Of a stretch of 64,000 nucleotides of DNA, positions 35,453 through 47,601 are shown piece by piece; the stretch's first letter is position 1; every line of letters starts with the position of its first letter. The notes beneath the pieces were generated by a model. The model saw nothing but the letters and a program-made list of their open reading frames with translations, made no database searches and had not been told where the DNA came from. Source of the stretch: Amphirosellinia nigrospora (lineage: Eukaryota > Ascomycota > Sordariomycetes > Xylariales > Xylariaceae). Location: contig SCHM01000001.1 in NCBI GenBank assembly GCA_004123355.1, positions 2,906,001 through 2,970,000 on the forward strand, read 5' to 3'. The translations under genes were made by a program, and so were the position numbers.

Positions 35453-37419
35453 CTAACTTAATATAGCCTTAAGGACCTTGATCTGCTCTAGAACACTTGA
35501 TCGACTGGTACCACCTTTGGCTGATCTCGATTCAACACTTGTCTCATAGTTAAAAATATCCATGATATCATCTGTGAATCGATTATCAATAGCCTTTAGT
35601 TGTTCAAGTGAGAGTGTATTCATTGGAATACCCAGCTCCTCACTTTTTGCAACTACCCGTCCTGAAATATGATGTGTCTCGCGAAAAGGGACACCTTTCC
35701 TGACTAGAAAGTCAGCCAGGTCTGTTGCGAGAAGGGTTGGATCTAATGCAGCTAGCATCCGTTCCGGTCGAATCGTGAGTGTAGAGAGGATACCATTTGC
35801 GATCTGTATACTATCAGAGATAGTCTTGACATGATCTAGCATAGGTTCCCAGCTCTCTTGGAGATCTTTGTTGTAAGTAGACGTTAATGCCTTGCTTGTC
35901 ATCATGAAGCCAGCGAGTTGACCAAAACAGCGCCCTGATTTGCCACGAAGTAGTTCAAGCCCATCAGGATTTTTTTTCTAGGAGTTTGTTAGTCACATTC
36001 TACCAATTTCAGATATCTCAAGAGTCATAAGCCATTGTCTCAGTAGCAAACTCATGCAAAGAGCCGCTTCAGGTAGCAGACAGCTCCTAAAGATTCCAAA
36101 AAGGGAAATAAAGAGCACGGGAAGTACTTACTTGAGGCATCAATGAGGAGCCAGTAGAATACGCGTCAGCAATACTGACAAAGCCAAACTCAGACGAGGA
36201 ATATCTACAATACTCGGAGTCAGTTACTGCCAGTTAGGGCGGATTCATAGGAGTTTGGAACCTTCTAGACACTCTCTTGTCCTAAAGGAAACTTGATGCT
36301 CCAAAAGTTGCCAAAACAAGAAGAAAATGGTCGCGAGAATTACTTACAGGATCAAGTCCTGGCTCCAGTTTGAGATATGCCCCATGAATATACTACCCCA
36401 CTGCAGGAACTCGGTAACGAAATCCCTGCTAGCCACAGCTCCCATGGAGCTCCAGAGTATACCATCAAAGCCGAGCTCCTTAGCCATCATATCGCGATCA
36501 ATGTTGAAGGCATTTCCAGCAAGAGCGCCACAACCAAGTGGGCTAAGGTTTCCCATGTTAGTAAGATCAGAGCGTACACACTGCTTTACACAGATATGCC
36601 TACCTCTGGTTGACACGTTTGAAGGTCTCCCGCAGACGCTCCAAATCACTTGCAAAGGCAAAGCCAAATGACAAGAGCCAGGCGCTAAACCTCACAGCCA
36701 TAGCGCGTTGCAGGTGGGTATATCCAGGCATAATATAGTCGCTTTCCAGGTCAGAAAGCTGATTCCTGATTAAGCAGGGGATGCCGGACTTACATGTCAG
36801 CCTCGGCACGGGCGATAATGACCTGAAGGAAGGCAACCAGTTGGTTGTCGATCTCACGTATCCGCTCGCGCAGCCACATGCGCATATCACAGACAACCTG
36901 CTCATTTCGGCTGCGGCCAGTATGTAGCTTGCCTGCGATATCCTTGCTGATGATTTCCCCAAGCCGACGCTCATTGGCAGTATGAATCTGTGCTCTCATT
37001 AGATTAGCCGCCCTTGCATAAGCTAAGTCGCCTTGAATAAGGTGAGTAGATCAAGAGGTGTGGGTGGCGCCTCACATCCTCATCGTTGGGCATAATGGTG
37101 AAGGTATCTGCATCCCACTCCTTCAAGACCTCGCGGAGACCTCGCTCAATTTCGACAAACTCGTCATCGGAAATGATGCCAGACTTTGCATTTGCGCGGG
37201 CAAAGGCAATACTGCCGAGGATGTCTTCCTTGTATAGGAGTTTGTCATACGAGATACTCGCGTTATATTGGTGCATGAGGGGATCTATACCGCCTATTAT
37301 CCGTGAGGTTAGTCTGTATACTGCACCCGAAGCTTGCCGATCGCGGAGAGCTACCAACCTGTAAAGCGCCCACCCCAGAGCATACCCGCCGCGGGAGCAT
37401 TCGCCTTATTAGTAGCCAT
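35453..37419 (-). CDS. ARG4: Argininosuccinate lyase
   Basis: This enzyme cleaves argininosuccinate to arginine and fumarate, the last step of arginine synthesis. Seven exons fit: 37359-37419, 37076-37284, 36794-36987, 36604-36741, 36348-36542, 36132-36204 and 35453-35977, giving 464 residues, the normal family size. Landmarks are MLWGGRFT, then [17 protein letters not shown] across the intron 2 junction, [38 protein letters not shown] and the superfamily signature GSSLMPQKKNPDG, spanning the last intron. All introns are GT-AG and 52-154 bases long. The intron at 36742-36793 is set by the conserved [14 protein letters not shown] join. There is no frameshift despite a run of eight A at the last acceptor. 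Confidence 0.96.
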
Positions 37420-38478
37420 GATGGGCTAAGTGCGAGTATCGCGTATTGCGATCGAATCGAATTCGCTGCCTTTCAAGAATCAAGGCAGTTGAGGCGGAAG
37501 AGGTGATGAAAAATTGTCTGTTGAGCATTTATTGTGGTGGGGGTGGTACGTCAGATGTTTTACCCTGCACAGTTTTCAGCCTCACACCTCACATTCCTGG
37601 AAAGTTGCCCTATCCGTTTTACATAAAACGGTTACACGCGTAGTACTTCGTACCTACATTTACGATAATACCTAGTATTGTACGTCGCGGATTGAGACAC
37701 CGTATCAAATTTTATGCATCTGCAAATATTGCTCTGGCTCCAGCTGAGCTCGGGCTAAAAGCGGCACTGCTCAGGTACAAGTTCTCACTCCGTTGGTTAT
37801 CATGAGACATCCCACCATCTAAAAATCCAGGGCGAAGGCGGGGTCACGTTACTGACAACCCAAAAACCTTATGTTTCGGCCGCTTCCCCCACCACACCCC
37901 TCAGTTAGCAGCACCTGATAAACCAGTCCGTCTTTCGCATCACCCCATTTCCCATTTCCCATTTCCCCGTCCAGGCCCGTCTACACTAGATCGTGACTAG
38001 GGCTGAATCTGTCATGACCACACATTCGCTCTCTGAGGTGAGGGGGCGCTTTGTTTTTTAACCTGCGTACAAGCGGAGCGGTGTGTATCATGTAGTATCC
38101 ACTGTCGCATGACCAACAACCAATGCACTTATTGCCTGCTCTCGGTGGGTTCGCAGACTCAAGATGTTACAGGAGGCTTCGCAGTGGCGTCCTGCACGGA
38201 GATGGGGCTCGTTGGCGACCACCAGATACAGATGTGGTGAAAGAGGGACAGTTCACATCCAGAGATGGTTCATACCTATAGTCGAGATCCGTTTGCATAA
38301 CATTATTGGAGATCTGCATTACCTAACTAATCCAAGTCATTGGTGAATCGATAGCCAACGTAGCAGCTCTAGCTGTAGAATCCTAGTCCACCTTGTCTGA
38401 TTTTCGCTGGCCGTTTCCTGATATGCACTAAGCAGTCCTGACAGCGTAGATATTATGGGCGTATATTCGCCTTCGATG
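37420..38478. promoter_or_regulatory. ARG4 promoter region and IPK1 3' spacer
   Basis: About 1.06 kb upstream of ARG4. I looked for a Gcn4/Cpc1-type TGACTCA site, expected for arginine genes, and did not see a perfect copy. CCCATTT repeats occur at 37946-37968. No gene is visible. Confidence 0.45.
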
Positions 38479-39516
38479 TTACGTAGGTGACGGTCTATTC
38501 AATATACACTCTGTTACGATGGGCGTGTCGACTTGCTCCTCGCACGTATACCAGCCGTTGTTGACCAAGTTCCAGTGAGACTCCTGCCAGTACGTCTGCT
38601 TCTCCTCCCAGTTCTTCTTGTCGACATCTGCCAGCTTGATCTCCACATCCTCGTCAATATTAGTGGGCATGCGAACGTAGCATGAGCAATCCCGCAGCGT
38701 CATAGCCAGCCCGAAGTCGGGATCTGATGGGTTGTCCAGCAGCGCTCGGTCCGGGTCCCCCTTGGTCTGGAGCTCCCGGAGCTTCTCCAGAATGCCGCTT
38801 TTTTCGAAGGCATCCGAGAGCCGCTTCTGATTCGATTGCGTCCACTCCGGCGTGAGACGTTTGATGGTGTCCACGACCACAGCGGGGTCCTCGTGCACCA
38901 GGCCAAGCGGACATATGGGCGTGAACACCACCTGTCCCTTGGTCCGCTTCTGGTGGTTGCGGAACGCCTCACGTGCGCACGTGCGGCATCGCTTTGCGTT
39001 CGGTGGTGCAATGGGCGACTGTGCGAGCCACTTGGGCTTGAACTCGAGAACTGAGTAACCTGGTGACGCACTCATGTCCTGGATCAACATGGCATAGCCA
39101 GCCCGGATCTCGCTATCATCCGCCTTATCTCGCTTTTTGTGCAGTATGTCCGCAACCTCGGCCGATATCTGGATCAAGGCTTGAGGGACGAGGTGTTGGC
39201 GGCCGACACGGCCTTCAACCTGGTTCTCATGAAAGGCTTGGAGTGTCTCGTAGTCACAGGGCGTTACACCCAGTGTCGCCTTCGGAACACGAAGCAAAGT
39301 GCCCTCAAACCGCCCCTTGGAGGCCGTTGGATTCGCGGGTTCCCAAATAGAGAAAACAGCATTGGCTCGGCCTTCCGCAACGTATTTAAAATCAACCTTC
39401 TCTGGACTATTGACCAGACGCTCACATTCTTGGAGCGTGGTATCCTCGAGGTCCGCGTCACGGCCGGAGCTGCCTTGGGAGATTGGCTTGGATTGCTGTT
39501 TCCACATTGCTTCCAT
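38479..39516 (-). CDS. IPK1: Inositol-pentakisphosphate 2-kinase
   Basis: Ipk1 phosphorylates inositol pentakisphosphate at position 2 to make phytate (InsP6), which supports mRNA export. The single-exon ORF encodes 345 residues with no break. Family landmarks are YVAEGRANAVFSIW (residues 45-58, nucleotide-binding loop), the signature EFKPKWLAQSP (158-168), the conserved RCRTCARE cysteine pair (C177, C180) and the late block DCSCYVRM. The first ATG at 39516 is used; a second in-frame ATG lies three codons later. Filamentous-fungal Ipk1 proteins are of similar or slightly greater length. Confidence 0.93.
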   Translation of the reverse strand: MEAMWKQQSKPISQGSSGRDADLEDTTLQECERLVNSPEKVDFKYVAEGRANAVFSIWEPANPTASKGRFEGTLLRVPKATLGVTPCDYETLQAFHENQVEGRVGRQHLVPQALIQISAEVADILHKKRDKADDSEIRAGYAMLIQDMSASPGYSVLEFKPKWLAQSPIAPPNAKRCRTCAREAFRNHQKRTKGQVVFTPICPLGLVHEDPAVVVDTIKRLTPEWTQSNQKRLSDAFEKSGILEKLRELQTKGDPDRALLDNPSDPDFGLAMTLRDCSCYVRMPTNIDEDVEIKLADVDKKNWEEKQTYWQESHWNLVNNGWYTCEEQVDTPIVTECILNRPSPT

Positions 39517-40425
39517 AATTGAGAAACAGCGATGCTTGCGATTAGGATTAAGTTATTAGATACGGTCGAGGTGTGAGGAAAATTAATAGTGCAAGTCAGA
39601 AACAACGGCAATTTCAACTGAACGTATCGATGGTGCGGTGTTTAAACCAGACGGGATAGCTCAAGTCTGTATGCGAGAATTTCAAGCCAAACGACGAAAA
39701 GCGAGAGACGTAACACCCCAGGTGAAGAGTGAAGGAAGGAAGGAGAGACGGCCGTCAGATCATGTTGGTAGGTAGGTATTATCTGAGGCTTGAAAGAGGC
39801 AAATGGTGGTGATACCAGTGTGCGAGTCCAAGCAAGAACCTGGCCCGTTGCATTGGAACCTGACAGAGCGGCTTCGGCAACATCACGGGGGTCAGCCCAG
39901 GAATGAGGTGCTCTATTATAGACAGGTCTGCTCGGACTTCAGCAGATGTTCAACCCTCCCAGATCGAAGACATGCTCTCCATGCAAAGTCCCGTTTGCAC
40001 TGCCCACTGACTAACCCAGATCTAAGTACTGTAGCTATGCGTCTGAGTAATGTGCGGCTGCTAATTTAATACGGTGCGCACGTCGCCTCAGCGCTAATAT
40101 AGGTACTAATCTAGTGGCTTGGGGCGTCAATTGGCTGAGACTGCTCGGGTCTGTGGGGAACCATGAACTACCTAAGCTGATCAAGTTCACGCTTGGGCCC
40201 GGAGATCCTCGTGTTTCTCGGGAGCATCGAGTGCCATGTCGTATTGTCATGGCCTAGGCCTAAGTATTTATATTGCACTGCCCTGTATTGCGCCATCGGT
40301 ATATGCATAACGTAGATAGATACGGTGATGCTGAGAGATCGTGCTGTATATGAAACCCCAACGAAACCCTAACGCCAACGCCTGCCCATGCTGCATTCTA
40401 GATATGCTTCTATGGTCATGAATCA
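39517..40425. other. IPK1 promoter region and transporter 3' spacer
   Basis: This is 909 bases with a GGTAGGTAGGTA motif near 39770. No supportable gene is present. Confidence 0.5.
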
Positions 40426-41839
40426 TTAGATGCCGGCAGCAGTAAAACTCAGCAAACTGCCAGCGGATAGCCCGGCCACTAGACAGAGTCCCATGAATCC
40501 TCCGGAAGCCTCGCGTTCATGCTCATCCACCCACTCGCCCGCGGCCATCATACAGTCAGAGGCCAGCCAACCGTTGGTCAAACCAAACGGTAGTTGGACC
40601 AGCAGGAGATAGAAGAAATCGCTATTAATCACGGCACCCCGGCCATGGATGTTGCAAAGGAAGTATAACGGCAGAAACGCTGAACGCACAACACCGAAGC
40701 TAAACAGAGCAACCGGCCGATGTCGTAATGATAGAACGAGGGGGACGGACCGCCCTATTAGGTCACCGAGATTCCAAAAGAAGAACCCAAGAGGGATGAA
40801 AACGGCAGGCTGCAGCAGGGCGCTCGCATCTTCCGGCGGTGTTACGGACAAGATTTTTGGGGTTAACACAGGGAAGAACATAGTCACGGCGAAGCATAAA
40901 AACACACCACCGGAGACCCAGTACAACTTCCCAAACAACCTTGTCATGCTAACAACTTTCCGCGCGGCGCGTTCGGCCTCTTCGATGCTGGTCATGGATG
41001 TCGCCATAGTTTCCACCATTCGTTTCTCAACCATCCAATTGTATCGCTGGATGAGTGGAATGAAGGCAAAGATAGCCACAGTTGATACGGCCACAGCTGT
41101 CAGGAAGTAGATGAATGCCGCTGTGCCCTTATCAGGCTCGGCCGTTTCTGCTTCCGATATAATCTCCGGTGGCGGGGCGACGAGAACCGAAATAACTTGA
41201 ACGAGAGATGGTAGCACACCAGCGACACCTTGGCCAGCCATGATAGCTTGCATATATTCCGGTCTCCCAAAGCTGGAAGCAAATGCAAACGCACCGTTCT
41301 GCATAAGCCCAGAAGCCCACGCTGTCAACGCCACCATGGTCAACAGGAAAGCAAGATACACGGTGGTAGTCGCATCGAGGAACATCTTCGACGATATCGT
41401 TAGCAGCGCAAAGACTGCGATATTGATATAGAGCGCGGCATTAATCCGAAATGGATACGAGGCTGACTGTTGCTTATTGGCGAGAAAGGCCATCCCTCCA
41501 AGGTTGGTGAGCGTTGATACGGAGAGGATGGCGGACTGGAAATTTTGGAGGGCCCAGTCGTCTGTTTGAAAGCGGTGCTGGAAATACGGCGCTGCGGCAA
41601 GAAACATGTTCCTACTTTAGTTAGACTTCTGAGACCTGTACGTTCTGGAGAGGGCGATTATACCAGGCCCATAGCATTGCGACGCCGAGCATGACGAAGA
41701 TGCCATACTCGATCCATGAGAAAGGCGCCTGATGTTCGTCATCGCTTTCCGGCCCTAAGGTGGCGCTCTCATCATACAGCGGCCGGTATTCTTGCTCGTC
41801 TGCTTCTCCCTTCTGGAATAGCGATCGTAGGCGATCCAT
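40426..41839 (-). CDS. Equilibrative nucleoside transporter (ENT family, Fun26-like)
   Basis: This is a polytopic membrane carrier of the SLC29/ENT family, moving nucleosides or nucleobases down their gradient; the yeast relative Fun26 is vacuolar. Exons are 41664-41839 and 40426-41611, joined by a 52-base intron that rebuilds MLWAWNMFLAAAPYFQ, the hallmark of TM1. The protein has 453 residues. A hydrophilic, acidic N-terminus of about 40 residues precedes TM1. The remainder shows ten or so further hydrophobic segments with a central loop (IPLIQRYNWMVEKRMVETM) and conserved late blocks FFFWNLGDLIGRSVP and LPFGLTNGWLASDCMM. The gene is intact. The substrate and membrane are inferred from the family. 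Confidence 0.92.
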
Positions 41840-43009
41840 CTTTTCTGTCCGAAGGAGGCGGATCCGATAAACTCGATAGAATGGGCATGAACGAAGGCAA
41901 GGAATACTACCTGGGCACCCGAGGTGGATATGTCAGGGTTTAAGAGTTAGATCGGGATGACCAGGCAGTTGGGCGATTTGGCAAATCCTCTGCTTCCAGG
42001 TCATGCCGAGGGCTGTTTGAGACAGACTATCACTTAGCAAGTTGATATGAGGTGAGATAAACGGGCAGCGCACGCGTGCGGTAGTCATTCGTGCTTGTCA
42101 CAAGGCAGATAGATAAGTACCTAGGTATGGGGCAGAAAGGGAGATAAGCGATCGCCGGTGAAGGGCTCAGCCAGCCCGTTGCCCGTTCCAGATAAACGGT
42201 CATGCGTGGCATTTAGGGAGCCCGCCCCGCATTGGACCCCTACCCCTACCGGGTGCCATTCCGCTTGACTCTTGCATCGATTGGGGCGTTGCTTAGCGGG
42301 CCTTGGCTGGGTCATCGCTGTAACTACCCGCAAAGGTTGGGATGTGCGACAGCATGACGTTGAGCTTGCATTCGTCTATCCGTTCCTGTTTGCATCGTCA
42401 AATACCTTCCACCTTCACACCCGCTTGTCTGCCAAATACACGGTGACAGTCTCTTTCATCGCAAACTAGTCAGATGCAGGTGGAAGGATTTCTAAAAACT
42501 TGTAGCCGGATGATTATAAGCCCCTGAAGGCTGGCCTTGAACGAAGCTGACTAGATAATTTTTGTAGAGCAAACTATAAGTACTAAAAACAACACCTAGT
42601 CATGAGTTAAATTGCTAGCAACGATTTAAACCCCTAATAATTTTAATGATGTCTTAGAACGGTAAATATAATTAGTTTGGTCCATTTCAAGCCTTTGAAG
42701 TAAATTTTAATTGTATAGTAGTAATTGCTGAGCTGGCAGAGAACGCAGGGCTGCGGTGAATAAAGCCAGCCTCCCATATAATTTTCAAGTCGCTCCCTCC
42801 ATTATTTCCACAACATACCACCCTACTTATACGTCGAGCAATTCTAAAAAGCCTATTTCAAACAGATAACATTTAACAAGGTTATGTAACACCCTGTATT
42901 CCCGTTGCTTTCCTGAGGCTTTCTAGGAACCCCCTGGTCCATTATAGACAACAAAACGTTGCAGTTTGCTCGTGATAATACCCCTTTAAGCCGTTCAGGC
43001 CGTTTAACT
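41840..43009. other. Transporter promoter region and AT-rich spacer
   Basis: About 1.2 kb. The half near the transporter is mixed in composition with a TACCTAGGTA motif near 42118-42127; 42480-42900 is strongly AT-rich and may be an old decayed repeat. No gene is visible. Confidence 0.55.
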
Positions 43010-44847
43010 TTAAAGATTAAATCGCTTGCGGTTCTTCTCCATCTTGGCCTGCCATTGCCAATGCGTAGGGTTATTCGGGTCGCTGCCCGCGCGGCCTACC
43101 CCCGTATCTATGCGTCTCAACTAGTTGAATTAGTACTCGGTAACAACAAGAATCGAGAAAACGGCCATACCTTGAGAGTGAACCGAGGTCCTATCTCTTG
43201 CAAACCTATGAGGTGTTAGGTGAGTCCATATAGTTGACGAGCTTCTGATTTAGCAAATCGTGAATTGGTGTTCCCTTACCCACTCGAAGAAAATCAACCT
43301 GGGCCATCTCTTTTCCATCGGCAGCCACCACCTTTTCTCGGTAGGATTTCTTTGGCGAATCAAATACCGATGTCGACGAAAGAAAATATAATCTCTCATA
43401 TTGTGGAAGGTTGCAGTTTGACGGCCAGTCAGTTCTGGAGTAATCGGAAATAAGGTCTGTAATACCTTCGCCGTAACTAACCCCTAGAACATCCAGAGTC
43501 AGACATGGTCCTCGCCTTGAAATGGAGAATTATACTGAAGAAGTTGTCATGGCGGCAAAAGGAAGGTTTCACTCTTACCAAAGGTGTCGAGAAGTTGTTG
43601 AGTAACAACTCCGGGTAATGATTAGTCGCGTTTCCATGTCCGGGCTTGAAAACCAAGTATCAGTAATCCACACACAATGTCTGAAACAGGGTTTTGGACC
43701 ACGCAAAGCTGTCTGAGATATGCGACTGGCCACAAGATGAGGGAAGAATAGTGTTACTGACAAGTTTTTTACCTTCGACCCAAGAACTTATGCCTGCAAT
43801 GGTTCGCAAGCGGTTAGTTAGCATTATCGTCTTAATCGAAAGCCTTTCCATGAAGGCTCGATGCCGACCCAGGTGCGTCGACATAGTAATAGGTGACTTA
43901 CTGAAGTGGAAGGTTATTTTTGAGGGTATGTCTATTATGTCGAGGCCAATTGGATTCTTGTTATCCTCCCGAATGACGAGGAGTGAGGAGAAACCTCGAT
44001 TTTCAGCAAACTTCGAGATTTCGCGCACGCTGTACTTATGCCCCTGCAGAAATAACTTTAGTCGCCATCATACTCCAAGCACCCAGATATTTTATCTCAA
44101 CATCATCTATGTTACTTACATATTTGTGAGCGGAGCGACGTATATATTTCGAATTAGGCACAATGCTTTGAAAAGTTTCTGCAACATGATGTAGAGTCGA
44201 GTCTAAGCCTGTGGTAATTAAAACTATATGATAAGTTAATACGGTGTTCTAAGAACCTCTGATGTTGACTTATCAAAGGCATGAATACACTCACTTTTAG
44301 GCTCTGAGGGCCGAGAGTTCTCTGAGAAGAGAGATGGAAATTTGATGAGCAAGGACTCGGGTGTAAGATCTATATTAGACGTTGAAGCAATTGATGGCGC
44401 TAGGCTGTTCTGTCTAGGACGTGACTGGGTAGCTGAATCATCGGCGTCGGCACCGGCATCGTTATCTTGTTCGTTTTCATCTTCATCAGAATCTAACATG
44501 CTGTCGGCATCGTCTTCGTCATCATCGTCTCCCGGTTGCTCGACTTCCATTGCCTCCCGTTCGGCGTCTTCTGCTTGCTTGATGCGCTTTCGCCTGAGTG
44601 CCTGCACGTCCACACTGCTCGTCAACTCGTCATCGTCGACATCGTCCCAGACTCGCTTCTGGTCCAGGGTTTGCGGCTTATTCTTCTCGAGTCGAGCTAC
44701 TCTCAAAGCTGGGTCTCTCTTCTCCTCCCTCTTCCTACTGAATCTTCTCTCTCTCTTTTCTTTGGCACGGGCCGTCTTTTGCGCCACAGTGCGATTCCTA
44801 TGCGACACCATCTTAAGGAACAAGAAGCGATCGGTTTGATTGTTCAA
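43010..44847 (-). CDS. RPF1: Ribosome production factor 1 (Brix domain)
   Basis: Rpf1 is a nucleolar Brix protein needed for 60S subunit assembly. Eight exons fit: 44295-44847, 44120-44223, 43902-44043, 43762-43793, 43579-43644, 43280-43483, 43171-43205 and 43010-43120. The N-terminus is basic ([20 protein letters not shown]) and has [19 protein letters not shown] and an acidic run. The Brix domain begins [19 protein letters not shown], passes [35 protein letters not shown] and [15 protein letters not shown], and ends near [19 protein letters not shown]. The tail is [19 protein letters not shown] ... [11 protein letters not shown]. One shift lies near 43346 (AAAA for AAAAA); all other junctions are phase-correct. 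The start could instead be 44811 ([12 protein letters not shown]). Confidence 0.93.
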
Positions 44848-47601
44848 TGCGGCTTACTCGGAGATTCGGGTGTCAATTACTTTCGAGCAAAGTTATCAAG
44901 AAACGGCTTTTCGCGAAAGATGTTAAACAAACTTAAAATTTTAGTGGATCCTAGTTAGGTGGATCCGCTGTTCTTGAGGTAGCTAATGTGGGACACTTAT
45001 GTTAGCTTAGGTAATGAGGGGTGATAACTGATAAGGTGGCAGGTAAATAGCAATAGAGGCTACCTATTCCATGATATCGGTAGGTACCTACAAAAGGATG
45101 CTCTTCTCTCTATATCTAGTACTTATTCTTGATAATCTTATTTCAAGCACGGGCACCATATAATCGTCATTCAATAGATATACACCGTCCGACGTACAAG
45201 TAGGTTGTAAATCCAACCCAAAACGTATCCTCAATTACTATTGTTGTAATGCCTAGTTATAACAAGCCTTTACGAGCATTAAGCGGTCAAATGTCAATGT
45301 AAGTATTAAATATACGTACGGTATTAGGTCCAGTAAAAGTAGTTTGGCACGGATGCTAGCCAATGATGCGAAGCGCCCGCAGGGGCTGCGACAGATCCGC
45401 AAACCAGAAACGAGGGCGCTTTGTTTTACCGCCGATCCCTCGTCCCGGCAGCGGACAGAAGCGGAGAGGCTTACCAGGCGCGGATCTCCGCTCTCTGATT
45501 GGTTGTTACTCCCGCACGTCGCATCTACGATCGCCCAGAATCAGGTGAGCTTTGCGCTTCCGCCGCAGCGCTGAGGCAAAGTGAGGCCAGGCTATTTGTG
45601 AAACGGCTGCGCTGCGATGCGACGCGCTTATTGTAGTATACACCAGACAAAAGTCTTCTCTGTCGTAGGCTATGACAGAGAACACATACTCAGGTATCAG
45701 GCCGACGGCATCTACTTACCCGTCCTAGGCTTTGAGGTGCCCATCGAAGGGGAGCGTGTCAAGCGTCACTACATAACTTAAAAGCTAGTATGATAATTTG
45801 TCCATGTATAATCAATGGGCGATGAAGCTGTTTCTTATACTTGGAGAGCTCCGCCATCAATTCTCTTGGAGTCTATAACCAAATGCAACTAGTGTGTCTT
45901 CATACCTATTTAGGTACTCTCAGCTAGAGAACATTTTTCTGCATAAGCGAAGTATCGACAGAACTCCCTGCCTTAGCCCCCGAGCTACTGCTGTATATTT
46001 GCTTCTATTCTGATATCTGAAGCAGGGTCGCGCCGAACAGATGCAGCCCTGCAGGTATTATTGTTGGCTACGTTGCCTTGAGTAAAGAAAGAAAGTAGGT
46101 ATGTTCTTGCGCCTGTCCTGTTTTGTATTATACATGACATTGAACAAGCACGAGGGATATGATCATCTTTGAATGTGGACGGCCCCTTTCTCGGAAAATT
46201 CACGTCGAAATTGGAGCAGTTCCTTCGCCTCCCACCTCGGAAAACTGGTCTCCGGCCGATGTAGGTCGGACGGGTTTTCGTCCAGATATAATGAGCTGTA
46301 AGCGTGTCGACTCATTTTAGTACGGTTTCTCCTATTCTGGGGTACCTAAAGCACAGTATACGAAGTAACTAGGTACCTACGCGCGGATTGTTCAATTCAA
46401 AGCTAGACAGAGTTAATATACTACACACAGCTTTTCAGGGGATTATTTCCTCCCCACACCTTGCTGTATGAGATAGCTCCTTTCAAGACAGGTACCTCTG
46501 CATACCTACCTATCCATGATGTCTTAGGTATGTACCTAAGGTACTTACTTAAGATAACCCCCATTTGCTTATGTATCTCTATACCTACATGCTTATCATT
46601 TACCTACCCTTGAAATTAATTAGTATTCACATACCTACCTAAGTAGACCTATAATATATAATAATTTGTGTACGCAATACACTATAGTGCGCCTACGGTT
46701 GGTGTCCAGGTGCTGCGACAATGTTTCTGGGACTCGGGACTACAAATCCTTTTACCTATTTCCTACCTAAGTAGGTAGGTAGGTAGGCAGGGTCCCCTGA
46801 ATCCCCTAACTAATAATAAGCTGGGTGAGAGGGCAGGGGCTGGTGGTGGTTACGGACCCAGGAATAACCCTTCTACCTGCCTATGTCCTAGCCAATCCCG
46901 CGACAGCCCCCCCCAACGATGACCCTCCTTGACCCTTTTGGAATAATACCTTAGCATCCCTTTCTATTCCCAATCGCCCAGCTGTGCCACTCGCAACCCT
47001 CTCTTTTACTCCCACGTAGACACTGGACAACTTCTGTTCCAATTGTGCATCTAGCAACCCACTACGGAATCCATGTCCAAGTAAACGTTATTGGCAACCG
47101 CCTGCGCGCCCAAGTCGGTCGCCGCCAACATACCCAACCCGACACGAGGTTGAGAGCAACCGTCGAGGCGCCCATTTCCATTGCATTGATCCATGCTTGT
47201 GGTCAGTCCAGCGCTGTTTCGGATGCAAGCCTAAGCTATTGTGCCTCAGCACGCGCCGACCCGACCGACGTAGCAGCGTATCCTCCCAAGGCCGAGTCTG
47301 CATCAAGCTGTCCCGCACACCTCGAGTCTCTCTGAGTCGCTTATCTTCCTATGGTAGTATCTCTCCCTCGTGACGACTAGGCTATAGACGCAATACGCCC
47401 CTTTGCTTCAAGGCTTGCCACGCCTCAGCCGCCCAGTTGTGGACGCTGGGAAACGATACAGCAGTAGCAGCTACGCCTTTCTAAATCTCTTGGGTCTCGG
47501 TCAAAGAGTGCGCATTCTCTGGATGCCCAATCTGTCAAGTGTTTTATCGGGTCTTATTCCACAATAACCTCTGAGTCAATCGAATCAACACATCCTTCAC
47601 A
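44848..47601. promoter_or_regulatory. Divergent promoter region between RPF1 and CLA4
   Basis: This 2.75-kb spacer separates divergent genes. It includes a GC-rich patch at 45355-45600 with an inverted CCAAT-type site (GATTGGTTG near 45498) and a dense TACCTA/AGGT field at 46330-46800. The last 600 bases look like a CLA4 leader. Short ORFs at 45344-45574 and 47045-47335 have no recognisable content. Confidence 0.5.
46762..46788. repeat. CCTA/TAGG palindromic tetranucleotide run
   Basis: CCTACCTAAG is followed directly by TAGGTAGGTAGGTAGG, so the run can fold back on itself. It is the densest point of a roughly 470-base field of TACCTA motifs upstream of CLA4. Confidence 0.9.

Noticed and set aside
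36766-36793. 28-base intron in ARG4
   Set aside because: It is too short for splicing and would insert ten extra residues; the acceptor at 36742-36743 gives a 52-base intron and restores the conserved [14 protein letters not shown].
43660-44028. 122-aa minus ORF read straight through
   Set aside because: It reads across two RPF1 introns; the splice-corrected exons give the conserved Brix sequence instead.
45344-45574. 76-aa ORF in the GC-rich patch
   Set aside because: Openness is explained by GC richness; no homologous block recognised.
47045-47335. 96-aa ORF upstream of CLA4
   Set aside because: Lies in the probable CLA4 leader and lacks any motif; could at most be an upstream ORF.
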